NCBI RefSeq assembly: GCF_029360765.1
Contig: NZ_JARKNA010000019.1
Span: 1-64,000, forward strand
Direction of reading: 5' to 3'
From: Terrimonas pollutisoli
GTDB lineage: Bacteria; Bacteroidota; Bacteroidia; Chitinophagales; Chitinophagaceae
Length of the DNA: 64,000 nucleotides
Part shown: positions 48,906 to 58,479 of the stretch, one piece after another
Numbering within the stretch: the stretch's first letter is position 1
Layout of the letters: each line of letters opens with the position of its first letter
Notes under the pieces: model-generated
What the model was told of the DNA's origin: nothing
Seen by the model: only the letters and a program-made list of their open reading frames with translations
Database searches by the model: none
Translations under genes and position numbers: made by a program

Positions 48906-50555
48906 CTAGATCATCTCTTTTTGCAAAACAGGTGTTTTTATATCCGCAGCTTTTTCTGCATAAATCTTAGCAGCTTTTATAAACCGTACAAATATCGGCT
49001 GAGGGTTTTCTACGGTACTTTTCAGTTCGGGGTGATATTGTACACCTATAAAAAATGGATGATCAGCCAGTTCAACAATTTCTACCAGCCCTGTAGCTGG
49101 GTTTTTTCCGCTGGCGATCATACCTGATTTCTCAAACTGGGCTAGATATTTATTGTTAAACTCCCAGCGGTGACGATGGCGTTCACTTACCGAAGTAGTT
49201 CCGTAAATCGAATGAGCCAACGAATTTTCCTTTATTTCACAAGGATAAGCTCCTAATCGCATGGTGCCGCCTTTAGCAGTTATTTGTTTCTGCTCCTCCA
49301 TCAGGTCGATTACAGGATCCTTTGTTTGTGGATCCATTTCCGTTGAATTGGCCTGGTTGAGGCCAATAACATTTCTGGCAAACTCAATGACAGCCATTTG
49401 CATTCCCAGGCAAATACCAAAGAATGGCAATCCTTTTTCCCTGGCATATTTAACAGCCGTAATTTTTCCCTCAACTCCACGCTGTCCAAAACCCGGTGCT
49501 ACCAATAGTCCATCCATGCCGGCCAGCTTCTCTGATACATTATTTTCTGTGATATACTCACTATGCACATTAACGACCTGGACCAGGCATTCGTTTATTG
49601 CACCTGCGTGAACAAACGCTTCAAGTATTGATTTATAAGCATCCTGCAATTCCAGGTATTTACCGATAAGACCAATGGTAACTTTGCTTTTCGGGTACTT
49701 TAATTTATCCAGGAATTCTTTCCACTTTATCAGCTCAGCTTCCTTGTAAGATGTGATATTGAGTTTTTTAAGACAAATAAGGTCAAGCTTTTCCCTCATC
49801 ATCATCAACGGCACTTCATAAATGGTCTGTGCATCCATTGATTCAATGACGGCTTCAGGTTTTACATTACAGAATAAGGCAATTTTTCTGCGTAAATCAA
49901 TCGTGAGCGGTTTTTCCATACGGCATACGATGATGTCAGGATGAACACCTTCCTGGCTGAGCATTCTTACGCTATGTTGTGTGGGTTTCGTTTTGAGCTC
50001 TTTTGCAGCTTTCAGGTAAGGTATCAACGTCAGATGTATCACCACGGTGTCTTCTTCAGGAAGTTCCCATTGCAATTGGCGAACTGCTTCCACAAAAGGC
50101 AGGCTCTCAATATCACCAACTGTACCACCAATTTCTGTGATGACGATATCATATTTATCGCCCTGGCCCAACTCCAGCATCCGGCGTTTTATCTCATCTG
50201 TAATATGAGGTACTACTTGTACTGTTTTGCCTAAATACGCCCCCTCTCTCTCCTTATTGATAACTGTCTGATAAATGCGGCCGGTAGTAACATTATTGGC
50301 CTGCGATGTATAGATGTTTAAAAATCTTTCATAATGACCAAGATCAAGATCTGTTTCGGCACCGTCTTCTGTCACATAACATTCGCCATGCTCATAGGGA
50401 TTTAACGTACCCGGATCAACATTGATATAAGGGTCAAACTTTTGTATGGTAACACGTAATCCTCTTGCCTGTAATAATTTGGCCAGCGAAGCGGCAATAA
50501 TACCTTTACCCAAAGAAGAAGAAACACCGCCTGTAACAAAAATATACTTAGCCAT
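48906..50555 (-). CDS. pyrG: CTP synthase
   Basis: The 549-residue enzyme makes CTP from UTP using glutamine. The N-terminal synthetase has GGVSSSLGKGI (residues 8-18) and the UTP-binding regions; the C-terminal amidotransferase has GICLGMQ with the catalytic cysteine (near 388) and the HPELKS and FF-type tail. Length matches the family. Confidence 0.97.
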   Translation of the reverse strand: MAKYIFVTGGVSSSLGKGIIAASLAKLLQARGLRVTIQKFDPYINVDPGTLNPYEHGECYVTEDGAETDLDLGHYERFLNIYTSQANNVTTGRIYQTVINKEREGAYLGKTVQVVPHITDEIKRRMLELGQGDKYDIVITEIGGTVGDIESLPFVEAVRQLQWELPEEDTVVIHLTLIPYLKAAKELKTKPTQHSVRMLSQEGVHPDIIVCRMEKPLTIDLRRKIALFCNVKPEAVIESMDAQTIYEVPLMMMREKLDLICLKKLNITSYKEAELIKWKEFLDKLKYPKSKVTIGLIGKYLELQDAYKSILEAFVHAGAINECLVQVVNVHSEYITENNVSEKLAGMDGLLVAPGFGQRGVEGKITAVKYAREKGLPFFGICLGMQMAVIEFARNVIGLNQANSTEMDPQTKDPVIDLMEEQKQITAKGGTMRLGAYPCEIKENSLAHSIYGTTSVSERHRHRWEFNNKYLAQFEKSGMIASGKNPATGLVEIVELADHPFFIGVQYHPELKSTVENPQPIFVRFIKAAKIYAEKAADIKTPVLQKEMI

Positions 50556-50886
50556 AAAATGGTCAATTTAATCATCGTATTAAAAAAAGATGGAATAGGG
50601 CAAATACTAATTTGCTCAGCAACAACACCGTACTTAACCATTTCGTTCTACAAAAAGAAAGAAAAATCAGCCCCACCCAAACTGACCATCGGACATTTCG
50701 ATAAATTCAATGTAAAGGAAGAAATTTCCAAGAGGTCATGCAAAGCTAAGGCAATTTTTTTAGGTGCTGAAATTTGAAATTTTTGTTGGGGGAAAATTGA
50801 GGGTAATAATATTGGGTGGCTATGATAAATTTAAAATGCTTACTACTTTGTTAACGATTTTAAACCTGATTTAAAGTTCGTACCAT
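50556..50886. other. Intergenic region upstream of pyrG and the exported unknown
   Basis: The 331-bp divergent spacer has a TAGCTTTG element on the minus strand (50741-50748) that could be a pyrG -7, and A/T-rich sequence before the plus-strand gene. Small open frames in it look like noise. Nothing else is recognised. Confidence 0.5.
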
Positions 50887-51993
50887 ATGCACAACAAACT
50901 ATTTCAACTAAAATCTGCGTTGTTGCTGGTCGTACTAAGCTTACACTTTACCTGCCTTTCTCAAAAAGATGAAAACAAAATAAATATTGACAATTTCGAT
51001 GTAAGCACTATTTCGATTTCCTTTCCCGACGAGAAGATTAAATTGCCTATTCCTGTTACTTCTATCCGGGTTTATGATAGCCGATTTGATACATCCTGCC
51101 TGGGAATAATTAAGAATGGCGTTAGTAGTCGTCTGCGATTATTGAAATCCAGGAGAAACCTCAGACATGAGCTAAAAGCCTTTTTCACTCATCTCGCTGA
51201 TCCGATTTTAAAAGATAGCGTTGATGTTGAACTCTGTTGCTTTGTTAAAAAGCTTATTTTATCAGATCATATTGTTACAGACGTCAATGAGGAGAAAAAA
51301 CTTTCCGCTAAAAAATATGACACGGAAGAAAATGGAGGCCTGCTTTTTATAGCCGAATTTTATGCATGGGTCAATAATTATTATATCCCTTTGTGCCGCT
51401 TCGATACAATACTGGGCGGTGATAAAAACATCATAAGAGGTGGCGATCAATATTTGCAGGATGCATTGAAGGCCAGTTTGCAAAAAGTAGCTACTGTTAA
51501 TTGGGAAAAAGCAATGTTAAAAAACAACAAGCTAAGCCGCGATAAAATTTCCGAATACAATAATACCAGGTTTAATCTGGCGATCCTGAATAGTCATCCC
51601 GCAAAAGGAATTTATCGCAATTTTGAAGACTTCAAAAACAATACTCCACTGCCAATAGAGTACACGTTGGATAAAAATAAAACAGGCGATTTTTTATATG
51701 TAAAAAATGAGAAAGGAGAAGATACGCTTTATATGAATTTATGGGGTTATAGTGACGGCAAGGACATGTTTATTTTTTCAGCGAGTAATTTCTTTAAGTT
51801 GCATCGAAGTAACAACGGTTTCAAAATATATGGCGCAAAAGATTTTACCAGTAAAAGAAATCTTAGAGCAAATTTTGGCTTGATAGACCTGGTTTCACCT
51901 AACTCTAATTATTCTAAATCCCAAACACGAAGCAAGTATTATCTTATTAAAAGCTTTTTTATACTGGATATGGAAACCGGTGAGCTTTATTAA
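50887..51993 (+). CDS. Exported protein of unknown function
   Basis: The 368-residue protein has a signal peptide of about 25 residues (FQLKSALLLVVLSLHFTCLSQ; the Cys at about 23 may make it a lipoprotein, but the context is not a clear lipobox). The rest is mixed alpha/beta without a recognisable motif. Repeated FDT, YDSRF and LYMNLWG segments do not match a family I know. It ends one base before the methyltransferase stop on the other strand. No operon partner is visible. Confidence 0.7.
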   Translation: MHNKLFQLKSALLLVVLSLHFTCLSQKDENKINIDNFDVSTISISFPDEKIKLPIPVTSIRVYDSRFDTSCLGIIKNGVSSRLRLLKSRRNLRHELKAFFTHLADPILKDSVDVELCCFVKKLILSDHIVTDVNEEKKLSAKKYDTEENGGLLFIAEFYAWVNNYYIPLCRFDTILGGDKNIIRGGDQYLQDALKASLQKVATVNWEKAMLKNNKLSRDKISEYNNTRFNLAILNSHPAKGIYRNFEDFKNNTPLPIEYTLDKNKTGDFLYVKNEKGEDTLYMNLWGYSDGKDMFIFSASNFFKLHRSNNGFKIYGAKDFTSKRNLRANFGLIDLVSPNSNYSKSQTRSKYYLIKSFFILDMETGELY

Positions 51994-51994
51994 A

Positions 51995-52678
51995 CTAAAA
52001 TGACTCTTTAGAAAAAATCATTCCCCGCAGATTCATAATCTTGTAACTGTAGATGAGTTCATAACCCTTTTTTTCCAATGAATTTGCATGCTGCGGACTA
52101 GCATAAATGAAATAAGATTTCCTGGGAAATGACCTGCAGGATATTTCCAATTTATTCAAAAAGATATTTAAGGTCTCTTCCACAAAAGGATTGAACATGA
52201 AGAATACTGCATCATCCGGCTGAATGGCATAATCAACAACATCTGCATTTATCACCTGCCAACTAATCCCCGGGATAAGCACTTGCGTTTTATTCATATT
52301 TAAAATGGCTTCCTGGCAAAGTTCTTTGGCAAAATCAATCCCCGTAATGTGGGTAAAGCCGAAATAGGCCGATACTGCCATCGCTCTTCCTTTACCGCAA
52401 CCGAGATCAACAATAGAACAAGAGTCCGAGAATTTGCGAAAGGCATTCAATAACTTTTCCAGCATATAATAATTCACCGCTTCATAAGGCGACGACTTGC
52501 TGATATCAGCATTTTGAATAGTGAGATGTTTTAACGCAACCGGAGAAAAAGTGCGTATCCTGTATTTAATGCCTCCGCGAATGTCATGGTACAACGCAAA
52601 AAAAGCCAACCAGATATTCCAATTGATGGCGGTATAAAAAAAGAAGCGGATGTATTGAACAACAGTTTTCACCTGCAA
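51995..52678 (-). CDS. Class I SAM-dependent methyltransferase
   Basis: The 227-residue protein has the SAM-binding motif I, VDLGCGKGRAM (residues 90-100), followed by GIDFAKELCQEA (post-I, acidic ribose-binding site) and a motif IV-like DAVFFMFNPF near 155-165. The first 30 residues are hydrophobic (FFFYTAINWNIWLAFFALYH), so the enzyme may be membrane-anchored. The substrate is unknown. It is 48 bp after proC and on the same strand. Confidence 0.85.
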   Translation of the reverse strand: MQVKTVVQYIRFFFYTAINWNIWLAFFALYHDIRGGIKYRIRTFSPVALKHLTIQNADISKSSPYEAVNYYMLEKLLNAFRKFSDSCSIVDLGCGKGRAMAVSAYFGFTHITGIDFAKELCQEAILNMNKTQVLIPGISWQVINADVVDYAIQPDDAVFFMFNPFVEETLNIFLNKLEISCRSFPRKSYFIYASPQHANSLEKKGYELIYSYKIMNLRGMIFSKESF

Positions 52679-52726
52679 ACATGCTGCTATTTCCTGTTAC
52701 AGAAATTTGTAACTGACCGTATCCTA

Positions 52727-53521
52727 TTAGTCCTTCGCAATTTTTTTATAACTAGCCACGACACCACGTATCAATGAAGAACTGAATCCCTGGTGCTCCA
52801 TTTCATTTAATCCGGCAATGGTACAGCCCTTTGGTGTTGTCACTTTATCTATCTCCTGCTCAGGATGAGTCCCTTTTTGCAATAATAGTTCCGCAGCGCC
52901 TTTTACGGTCTGAGCTGATATCAAAGAAGCGGTGGCGGCATCAAAACCAATTTCAATTCCTCCCTGGATATTGGCGCGGATATATCGCATAGCATAAGCA
53001 GTTCCGCAAGCAGCCAGGATAGTAGCTGCTTCCATCAATTTTTCATCTATCGAAACAACCTTACCAACGGTGCTGAATAAATCATTTACATATTTATTGG
53101 TGGCTCCGTCTGCATCTTTACTGCAAATACAGGTCATGCTTTCCTGGATGGCGATAGCCGTATTGGGCATAGCTCTGAAATAAGAAATATTTTTCTTAAC
53201 GATCGTTTCCATCTCGTTAATCAGGACACCAGTCACTACTGAAATCAGTATTTTGCCTTTGCTTAACTCTTTTGAAATACCACCCAGCACCTCTCCCACC
53301 TGAAATGGTTTTACTGCCAATATGATTACTTCACTTCTTTTAACAGCAGCAGCATTGTCATCTGACACTTCCACTCCTTTTTCTTTAAATGATTTAAGTG
53401 TTGCGGTGTTGCGTTTTGTTATAATGATATCGGAAGGCTTGCTGAATTTACTTTTTAAAAGCCCCTCGGCAATAGCTGTTCCAAGGTTGCCTCCGCCTAT
53501 TATAGCGATCTTCTTTGCCAT
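52727..53521 (-). CDS. proC: Pyrroline-5-carboxylate reductase
   Basis: The 264-residue enzyme makes proline by NADPH reduction of pyrroline-5-carboxylate. The N-terminal GGGNLGTAIAEGL (residues 8-20) binds the cofactor, and the C-terminal dimer part with TAYAMRYIRANIQGG, QTVKGAAELLL, and VTTPKGCTIAGLNEME is diagnostic. Length is normal. Confidence 0.95.
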   Translation of the reverse strand: MAKKIAIIGGGNLGTAIAEGLLKSKFSKPSDIIITKRNTATLKSFKEKGVEVSDDNAAAVKRSEVIILAVKPFQVGEVLGGISKELSKGKILISVVTGVLINEMETIVKKNISYFRAMPNTAIAIQESMTCICSKDADGATNKYVNDLFSTVGKVVSIDEKLMEAATILAACGTAYAMRYIRANIQGGIEIGFDAATASLISAQTVKGAAELLLQKGTHPEQEIDKVTTPKGCTIAGLNEMEHQGFSSSLIRGVVASYKKIAKD

Positions 53522-53564
53522 TTATACAATTTTGATAAAGATACAATTCGTTTGCAATGAAAAA

Positions 53565-53585
53565 GGGAGCAGGTCGGTTGCTCCC
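53565..53585 (-). terminator. Terminator of purL
   Basis: GGGAGCA / TGCTCCC with a 7-nt loop followed on the minus strand by TTTTTC. It is 86 bp beyond the purL stop and 44 bp before the proC start. Confidence 0.75.
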
Positions 53586-53670
53586 ATTGATGATTAAATA
53601 TTTCTAAATACAGAATCGACAGTTCTTGTGCCAAAGAAATAGAGCGACTTTTACTCTCCTCTATTTTCTA

Positions 53671-55902
53671 TTAAATAGAACTCAAGGCTGACCCTGCTTC
53701 TTCCTTTGCTAGATAATTTTCAATAGCTGTATCATATTTTTCCTTCCACCAGTCGATGGTGCCCCAAAAGTCACCGTCGATCACTATCTCGCCGGTTGTA
53801 ACAACGCCAATTTTTTCATGCGGGAAGCTACCCAGCAGTTTTTCAAAATCATTTACTTTGTCCAGTGATACGCTCACCAATACCCTGCTTTGCGCTTCGC
53901 CAAACAACCAGGCATCTTTTCTGAACTCGTTATTAGTTATGATTGAAAAACCGAGCTCACGATTGAAACCACCTTCACACAGTGTAACAAACAAGCCCCC
54001 CTCGCTTACATCATGCGCTGACTGAATCATTTTTTTACTGACGGCTTCAGCAATTTTCTGCTGAAGAGCATATTCTTCCTCCAATGAAAAATAGGGAGCC
54101 GAAGAAAATTTGGCACCGGCAATCTTATGAAGGTATTCGGAACCATTAATATCATTTTTCGAACTTCCCACCAGGTAAAGAATGTCGCCCTCTTCTTTCA
54201 GGTCCAATGTCATTTTATCCGCAACATTTTCCAGCAAGCCTACCATACCGATAGTAGGTGTAGGATTTACCGGGCCATCAGGATTTTGATTGTAGAAACT
54301 GACGTTACCTCCTGTTACCGGTGTATCAAATTTTCTACATGCATCTCCCATGCCTTTTATGGCATTTACAAACTGGTAGTATACTTCAGGGTCATATGGA
54401 TTTCCAAAATTCAGGCAGTTAGTGACTCCCAACGGCTGACCACCGCTGCATACAATATTTCTTGCCGCTTCACTCACAGCGATCATGGCTCCTTTATAAG
54501 GATCGGCATACACATAGCGACTGTTACAATCAGTAGTGACAGCGAGGCCTTTTTTTGATCCTTTTACCATTACAACGGCCGCATCTGTGGGTGTATTGGT
54601 TGACGTATTTACCGTACCCACCATGCTATCGTACTGGGTATATATCCAACGTTTCGAAGCAATGGTTGGTAATTGTATGAGCTGTTCTGCCACAGCTTTC
54701 AAATCTTCGGGCTCAGCAACTGAAGACATATTGAATTTTGCGATTTCAGCAAAATAAGCCGGCTCACGGTACTCCCGATCGTATTGAGGAGCACCTCCAC
54801 CTAATACCAACTCGTGAGCAGGTATTGAAGCCTCCAGCTCTCCATGCATGTAAAAATTCAATATCCCGTCATCCGTCACCTCTCCAATTACCGAACAAGG
54901 CAAATCCCATTTTTCAAACACCTTTCTCACAATATCTTCCTTTCCTTTTTCTGCAACCATCAACATTCTCTCCTGGCTTTCACTCAAAAGCAATTCCCAC
55001 GCCTTCATGTTTTGTTGTCTTGTGGGTACTTTATCAAGGTCAATCCGCATACCTACTTCCCCTTTGGCACTCATTTCGGCAGTGGAACAAATGATACCGG
55101 CTGCACCCATGTCCTGCATACCGACCACGGCGCCCGTTTGTATTACTTCCAGGCAGGCTTCAAGCAATTTCTTTTCCTGGAAGGGATCACCAACCTGTAC
55201 CGCCGGCAAATCCTGAGCACTTTCCTCGGTAATATCGGCCGACGCAAAAGATGCTCCGCCTATCCCATCTTTTCCTGTCGCACTTCCTACAAACATTACG
55301 GGATTTCCTTTACCAAGCGCTGTTGCTGAAACCGTTTCACCGGCTTTTACAATACCCACACTCATAGCGTTTACCAGTGGGTTGGTATGATAACATTCAT
55401 CAAAATATATTTCGCCGCCGACCGTAGGCACACCAAAACAGTTTCCATAATGGCCGATACCGTGAACCACTCCTGATAACAGGTGTTGGGTTTTATCTTC
55501 TTCCAGGTTTCCAAAACGAAGAGAGTTCAACGATGCAATAGGCCTTGCACCCATGGTAAAAATATCACGATGAATACCACCAACACCAGTAGCAGCTCCC
55601 TGGAAGGGCTCGATGGCAGAGGGGTGATTGTGCGATTCAATTTTAAACACCACGCCAAGCCCGTCGCCAATATCCATCAATCCGGCATTTTCTTCGCCCG
55701 CTTTCACTAACATTTTCCCTCCTTCTCTTGGCAAGGTCTTCAGCCATTTAATAGAATTTTTATAACTGCAATGCTCACTCCACATGGCGGAAAAAGCACA
55801 GAGTTCATTAAAATTGGGCATTCTTCCCAGTTTCTTTTGCATCAATTCAAATTCTTCTTCGGTAAGCCTGAGCTGCTGAGCTGTTTTGAGCGTTATTTCC
55901 AT
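53671..55902 (-). CDS. purL: Phosphoribosylformylglycinamidine synthase subunit PurL
   Basis: The 743-residue protein is the small PurL (PurL II), the ATP-dependent FGAM synthase of purine synthesis, which needs PurQ and PurS as partners; these are not in the window. The N-terminal RMPNFNELCAFSAMWSEHCSYKNS (residues 28-52), KIESHNHPSAIEPFQGAATGVGG and the central MQDMGAAGIICSTAEM are diagnostic. The C-terminal ATP-binding half matches. The length is normal for the small type. Confidence 0.96.
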   Translation of the reverse strand: MEITLKTAQQLRLTEEEFELMQKKLGRMPNFNELCAFSAMWSEHCSYKNSIKWLKTLPREGGKMLVKAGEENAGLMDIGDGLGVVFKIESHNHPSAIEPFQGAATGVGGIHRDIFTMGARPIASLNSLRFGNLEEDKTQHLLSGVVHGIGHYGNCFGVPTVGGEIYFDECYHTNPLVNAMSVGIVKAGETVSATALGKGNPVMFVGSATGKDGIGGASFASADITEESAQDLPAVQVGDPFQEKKLLEACLEVIQTGAVVGMQDMGAAGIICSTAEMSAKGEVGMRIDLDKVPTRQQNMKAWELLLSESQERMLMVAEKGKEDIVRKVFEKWDLPCSVIGEVTDDGILNFYMHGELEASIPAHELVLGGGAPQYDREYREPAYFAEIAKFNMSSVAEPEDLKAVAEQLIQLPTIASKRWIYTQYDSMVGTVNTSTNTPTDAAVVMVKGSKKGLAVTTDCNSRYVYADPYKGAMIAVSEAARNIVCSGGQPLGVTNCLNFGNPYDPEVYYQFVNAIKGMGDACRKFDTPVTGGNVSFYNQNPDGPVNPTPTIGMVGLLENVADKMTLDLKEEGDILYLVGSSKNDINGSEYLHKIAGAKFSSAPYFSLEEEYALQQKIAEAVSKKMIQSAHDVSEGGLFVTLCEGGFNRELGFSIITNNEFRKDAWLFGEAQSRVLVSVSLDKVNDFEKLLGSFPHEKIGVVTTGEIVIDGDFWGTIDWWKEKYDTAIENYLAKEEAGSALSSI

Positions 55903-55930
55903 GAAAAATGTAATAGTTGATTGAAGGTGG

Positions 55931-55938
55931 CAAAGCTA
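55931..55938 (-). promoter_or_regulatory. Putative -7 element (TAGCTTTG) of purL
   Basis: TAGCTTTG on the minus strand lies 28 bp before the purL start codon. No TTTG -33 match is found, so support is weak. Confidence 0.4.
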
Positions 55939-55964
55939 CGGAAATACAAAGTACGAGGCCGCCG

Positions 55965-56035
55965 GTGGAAGTGAAAAGTGAAAAGAAAGAAGTCAAAAAA
56001 TCGGTTTTGCCTTTTCACTTTTGACTTTTGCAGAT
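55965..56035. repeat. Phased AGTGAAAAG / CTTTTCACTT inverted repeat
   Basis: GGAAGTGAAAAGTGAAAAG pairs with CTTTTCACTTTTGACTTTTG across about 25 bp. It ends at the TTG start of the polytopic protein, so the 5' end of that gene is made of repeat. Confidence 0.65.
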
Positions 56036-57415
56036 CTGCCAGATCGCTTACTGCAGCTTCCGGCCACTTATACTTCTGATAATAATGTCTATTTTGCAAC
56101 ATCAAAACCCTACCGTTTGGATTATTTGTTTTTTGCAGGCTACCTTGTCCTATTTTCATGGTTAGTAACCAAAACCAGCTTTTTTAACAAATCAGGATTG
56201 AGCAAATCACAGCTGGTTATTATTTTTTTACTGAAAGTAATTGCCGGTATTTTCTATGGCTGGATGGGCCATTTTTATGGCGGTTTTGCGCAAATGATTG
56301 ATACCTGGAATTATCATAATAATGGCCTTGAAGAATACCATTTATTGCAGACAAATCCATACGAATATCTTACCAATATCTTCAACGATCCCTATAATAA
56401 AGAGGGAGTCGACAGTTTTTTTGGCTCTAAAGATTCTTACTGGAACGATTTGAAAGGAAATGTATTTACCAAAATCGTGTCCATCTTTCACATATTCAGT
56501 TTTGGACAATACTACATCAATGTGATATTCTACGCTTTCATTTCACTTTTTGGCCCCTTAGCTATTTATCGGGTGATGGTGGATGTTTTTCCCGACAGAA
56601 AAAACTTGCTGCTGGTGGCTATTTTCTTCACGCCTTCATTTTTCTATTGGTCAAGCGGCATCCATAAGGAAGGCCTGATTTTTACGGGTATCGCTTTAAT
56701 TGTTTATCACGTTTATTATGGTTTTAAAGAAAAAAGATTTACAATTAAAAGATGGTTAGCGATCTTACTAGGGCTGACCATTCTTTTACTGTTAAGAAAT
56801 TTTGTACTGGTTATCATTCTTCCGGCTCTTTTTGCCTGGGTGCTTGCTAATAAGTGGCCGAAATATTCGCTGGCTTGTTTTAGTACCGTCTATCTTTTTT
56901 GTGGGCTGTTTTTTTTTGGATTACGCTTTGTAGACTCCAGGCTCGATTTTCCACAAGCGGTTGTAAGTAAACAACAGGCCTTTATCGAAAATGTAGGAAA
57001 ATCAAGCGTCCCTATCAAGGAGTTGGAGCCAACTGTATTGAGTTTTGTTAAAAACACGCCACAAGCAATTACCCTATCGATTATAAGACCTTACCCAAGT
57101 GACGTTAAACATCTACTCTCACTTGCCGCCGCAGTTGAAACAGATTTATTGTTATTGATATTTTTATTATACCTGCTATATCGGCGAAGGGAAAAGATCA
57201 CTTCAAAAAACATTCTTTATTTCTGCGTATTTTTTTCATTGACGCTGTTGCTGGCTATTGGCTTTAGCGTAAACAACCTGGGCGCTATCGTTCGTTACCG
57301 CAGTATTGTGCTTCCTTTAATAATACCTTTAATCGTGGTACAAACGGATTGGAAAACTATCGCCACTACTTTTGCCGGGAGAAACAAAAAGGATTTTGCA
57401 ACAACTAAAATATGA
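56021..57415 (+). CDS. Polytopic membrane protein, possible polysaccharide polymerase or GT-C-type
   Basis: The 464-residue protein has about ten transmembrane helices (the first at about 33-50, YLFFAGYLVLFSWLV; the last at about 430-450). No in-frame ATG precedes the first transmembrane helices, so the TTG at 56021 is used, but the exact start is uncertain. A large loop after the second helix (HFYGGFAQMIDTWNYHNNGLEEYH) has Asp, Trp and Tyr and a later FFTPSFFYWSSGIHKEGL, reminiscent of GT-C or EpsG-like membrane enzymes. The next gene overlaps it by 4 bp, so it belongs with the kinase-like and HAD genes. Confidence 0.7.
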   Translation: MTFADLPDRLLQLPATYTSDNNVYFATSKPYRLDYLFFAGYLVLFSWLVTKTSFFNKSGLSKSQLVIIFLLKVIAGIFYGWMGHFYGGFAQMIDTWNYHNNGLEEYHLLQTNPYEYLTNIFNDPYNKEGVDSFFGSKDSYWNDLKGNVFTKIVSIFHIFSFGQYYINVIFYAFISLFGPLAIYRVMVDVFPDRKNLLLVAIFFTPSFFYWSSGIHKEGLIFTGIALIVYHVYYGFKEKRFTIKRWLAILLGLTILLLLRNFVLVIILPALFAWVLANKWPKYSLACFSTVYLFCGLFFFGLRFVDSRLDFPQAVVSKQQAFIENVGKSSVPIKELEPTVLSFVKNTPQAITLSIIRPYPSDVKHLLSLAAAVETDLLLLIFLLYLLYRRREKITSKNILYFCVFFSLTLLLAIGFSVNNLGAIVRYRSIVLPLIIPLIVVQTDWKTIATTFAGRNKKDFATTKI

Positions 57416-58455
57416 CCCACTATACAGAGATAGTAAAGGCAGCATGGAAAGGATATGACGCTTCCCGGAAGATAATGACCATTGAAGATATCAGCCCAAT
57501 GGTTTCAACCAATCACGTTTATAAGGTCACATTTACCGACGAAGACTTTATTATCGCAAAGCTATCCACCTTCGGCCAATACGAGCATTTCAAGGAAGAT
57601 CACCGAATCATTCATTCATTGGCCAATAACCTGTTGTATCCCTTCGAAAACCTTTTGGCAAAAAGTCTTTTAAAAAACAACCGGGTATACACGTATCGTC
57701 ACCGAAAAAGCAATATAGATGCATGGGTCGTTTTTTACAATCCCAGCCGGGTGATGCAGGTCATGCCACGTCGCTTACAGGAAGGACATATCCGCAGTTT
57801 TGGAAAACAAATCGCCAAATTCCATCTTGCCTGTAGCAGGATACGCAATGTATTGCCAAAAAGCAGTAAGACACTCAGAACGGACATTAATACATTACTT
57901 GACCAATTGGAAACGGATGAAAAAAGATTTACCAACAAAGAACATGTCAAGCTGATAAGACATCACTGTGAAATGTTTCTGAAAAACAGGAATAAATGCA
58001 ATGCCGGCAGTTTCGAAACCATCCCTGTTTTTATTGATTGGAATATTGGGAATTTTTCCGTGGTTGACAATTTTCAACTATTCAGCCGCTGGGACTATGA
58101 CTGGTTCAGGATGAGCAGCCGAATGATGGATTTTTATTTTTTTAGCCGGGTAGTGAGCGATGCAGGTGATAGAACCGTGTGGAGTTATGTAATCGGACCG
58201 ATGATGGAGGAACGGTTCCTGGTTTTCCTGAGTGAGTATCATTCGATAAATCCATTGACGGCTGACGAAATACGTTTCCTGCGGGAAGGGTATCGTTTTT
58301 TTATTTTGAACTATGTGATTAAGAATGGTATTTATTTTTTTAGCGAGCATTTTGCAAAAAAACTATATAATGAAGCTATTGAAATATATCTGCCGTCTGT
58401 AGACAGGGATTTCGATCCTGATAAAATCATTGATCATTTAAAGATTAGTAAGTAG
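57412..58455 (+). CDS. Aminoglycoside-phosphotransferase-like (kinase-fold) protein
   Basis: The 347-residue protein has a probable APH/choline-kinase fold. An ATP-lysine is Lys50 (IIAKLS); the catalytic-like segment FIDWNIGNF has Asp209 and Asn214; a second acidic group is RWDYDWF (Asp228, Asp230). These fit Brenner's-type HxDxxxxN loosely because the leading His is replaced by Phe-Ile. It may phosphorylate a small alcohol or act on a lipid-linked sugar. It overlaps the membrane protein gene (ATGA), so the two are translationally coupled. Confidence 0.75.
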   Translation: MTHYTEIVKAAWKGYDASRKIMTIEDISPMVSTNHVYKVTFTDEDFIIAKLSTFGQYEHFKEDHRIIHSLANNLLYPFENLLAKSLLKNNRVYTYRHRKSNIDAWVVFYNPSRVMQVMPRRLQEGHIRSFGKQIAKFHLACSRIRNVLPKSSKTLRTDINTLLDQLETDEKRFTNKEHVKLIRHHCEMFLKNRNKCNAGSFETIPVFIDWNIGNFSVVDNFQLFSRWDYDWFRMSSRMMDFYFFSRVVSDAGDRTVWSYVIGPMMEERFLVFLSEYHSINPLTADEIRFLREGYRFFILNYVIKNGIYFFSEHFAKKLYNEAIEIYLPSVDRDFDPDKIIDHLKISK

Positions 58456-58479
58456 CTGGCGGATAAAACAAATGTGGTT

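Noticed and set aside
50556..50777. A 72-residue plus-strand protein (50559-50777)
   Set aside because: Composition and sequence look like read-through of promoter DNA; no homologue pattern and overlap with a candidate pyrG -7 element.
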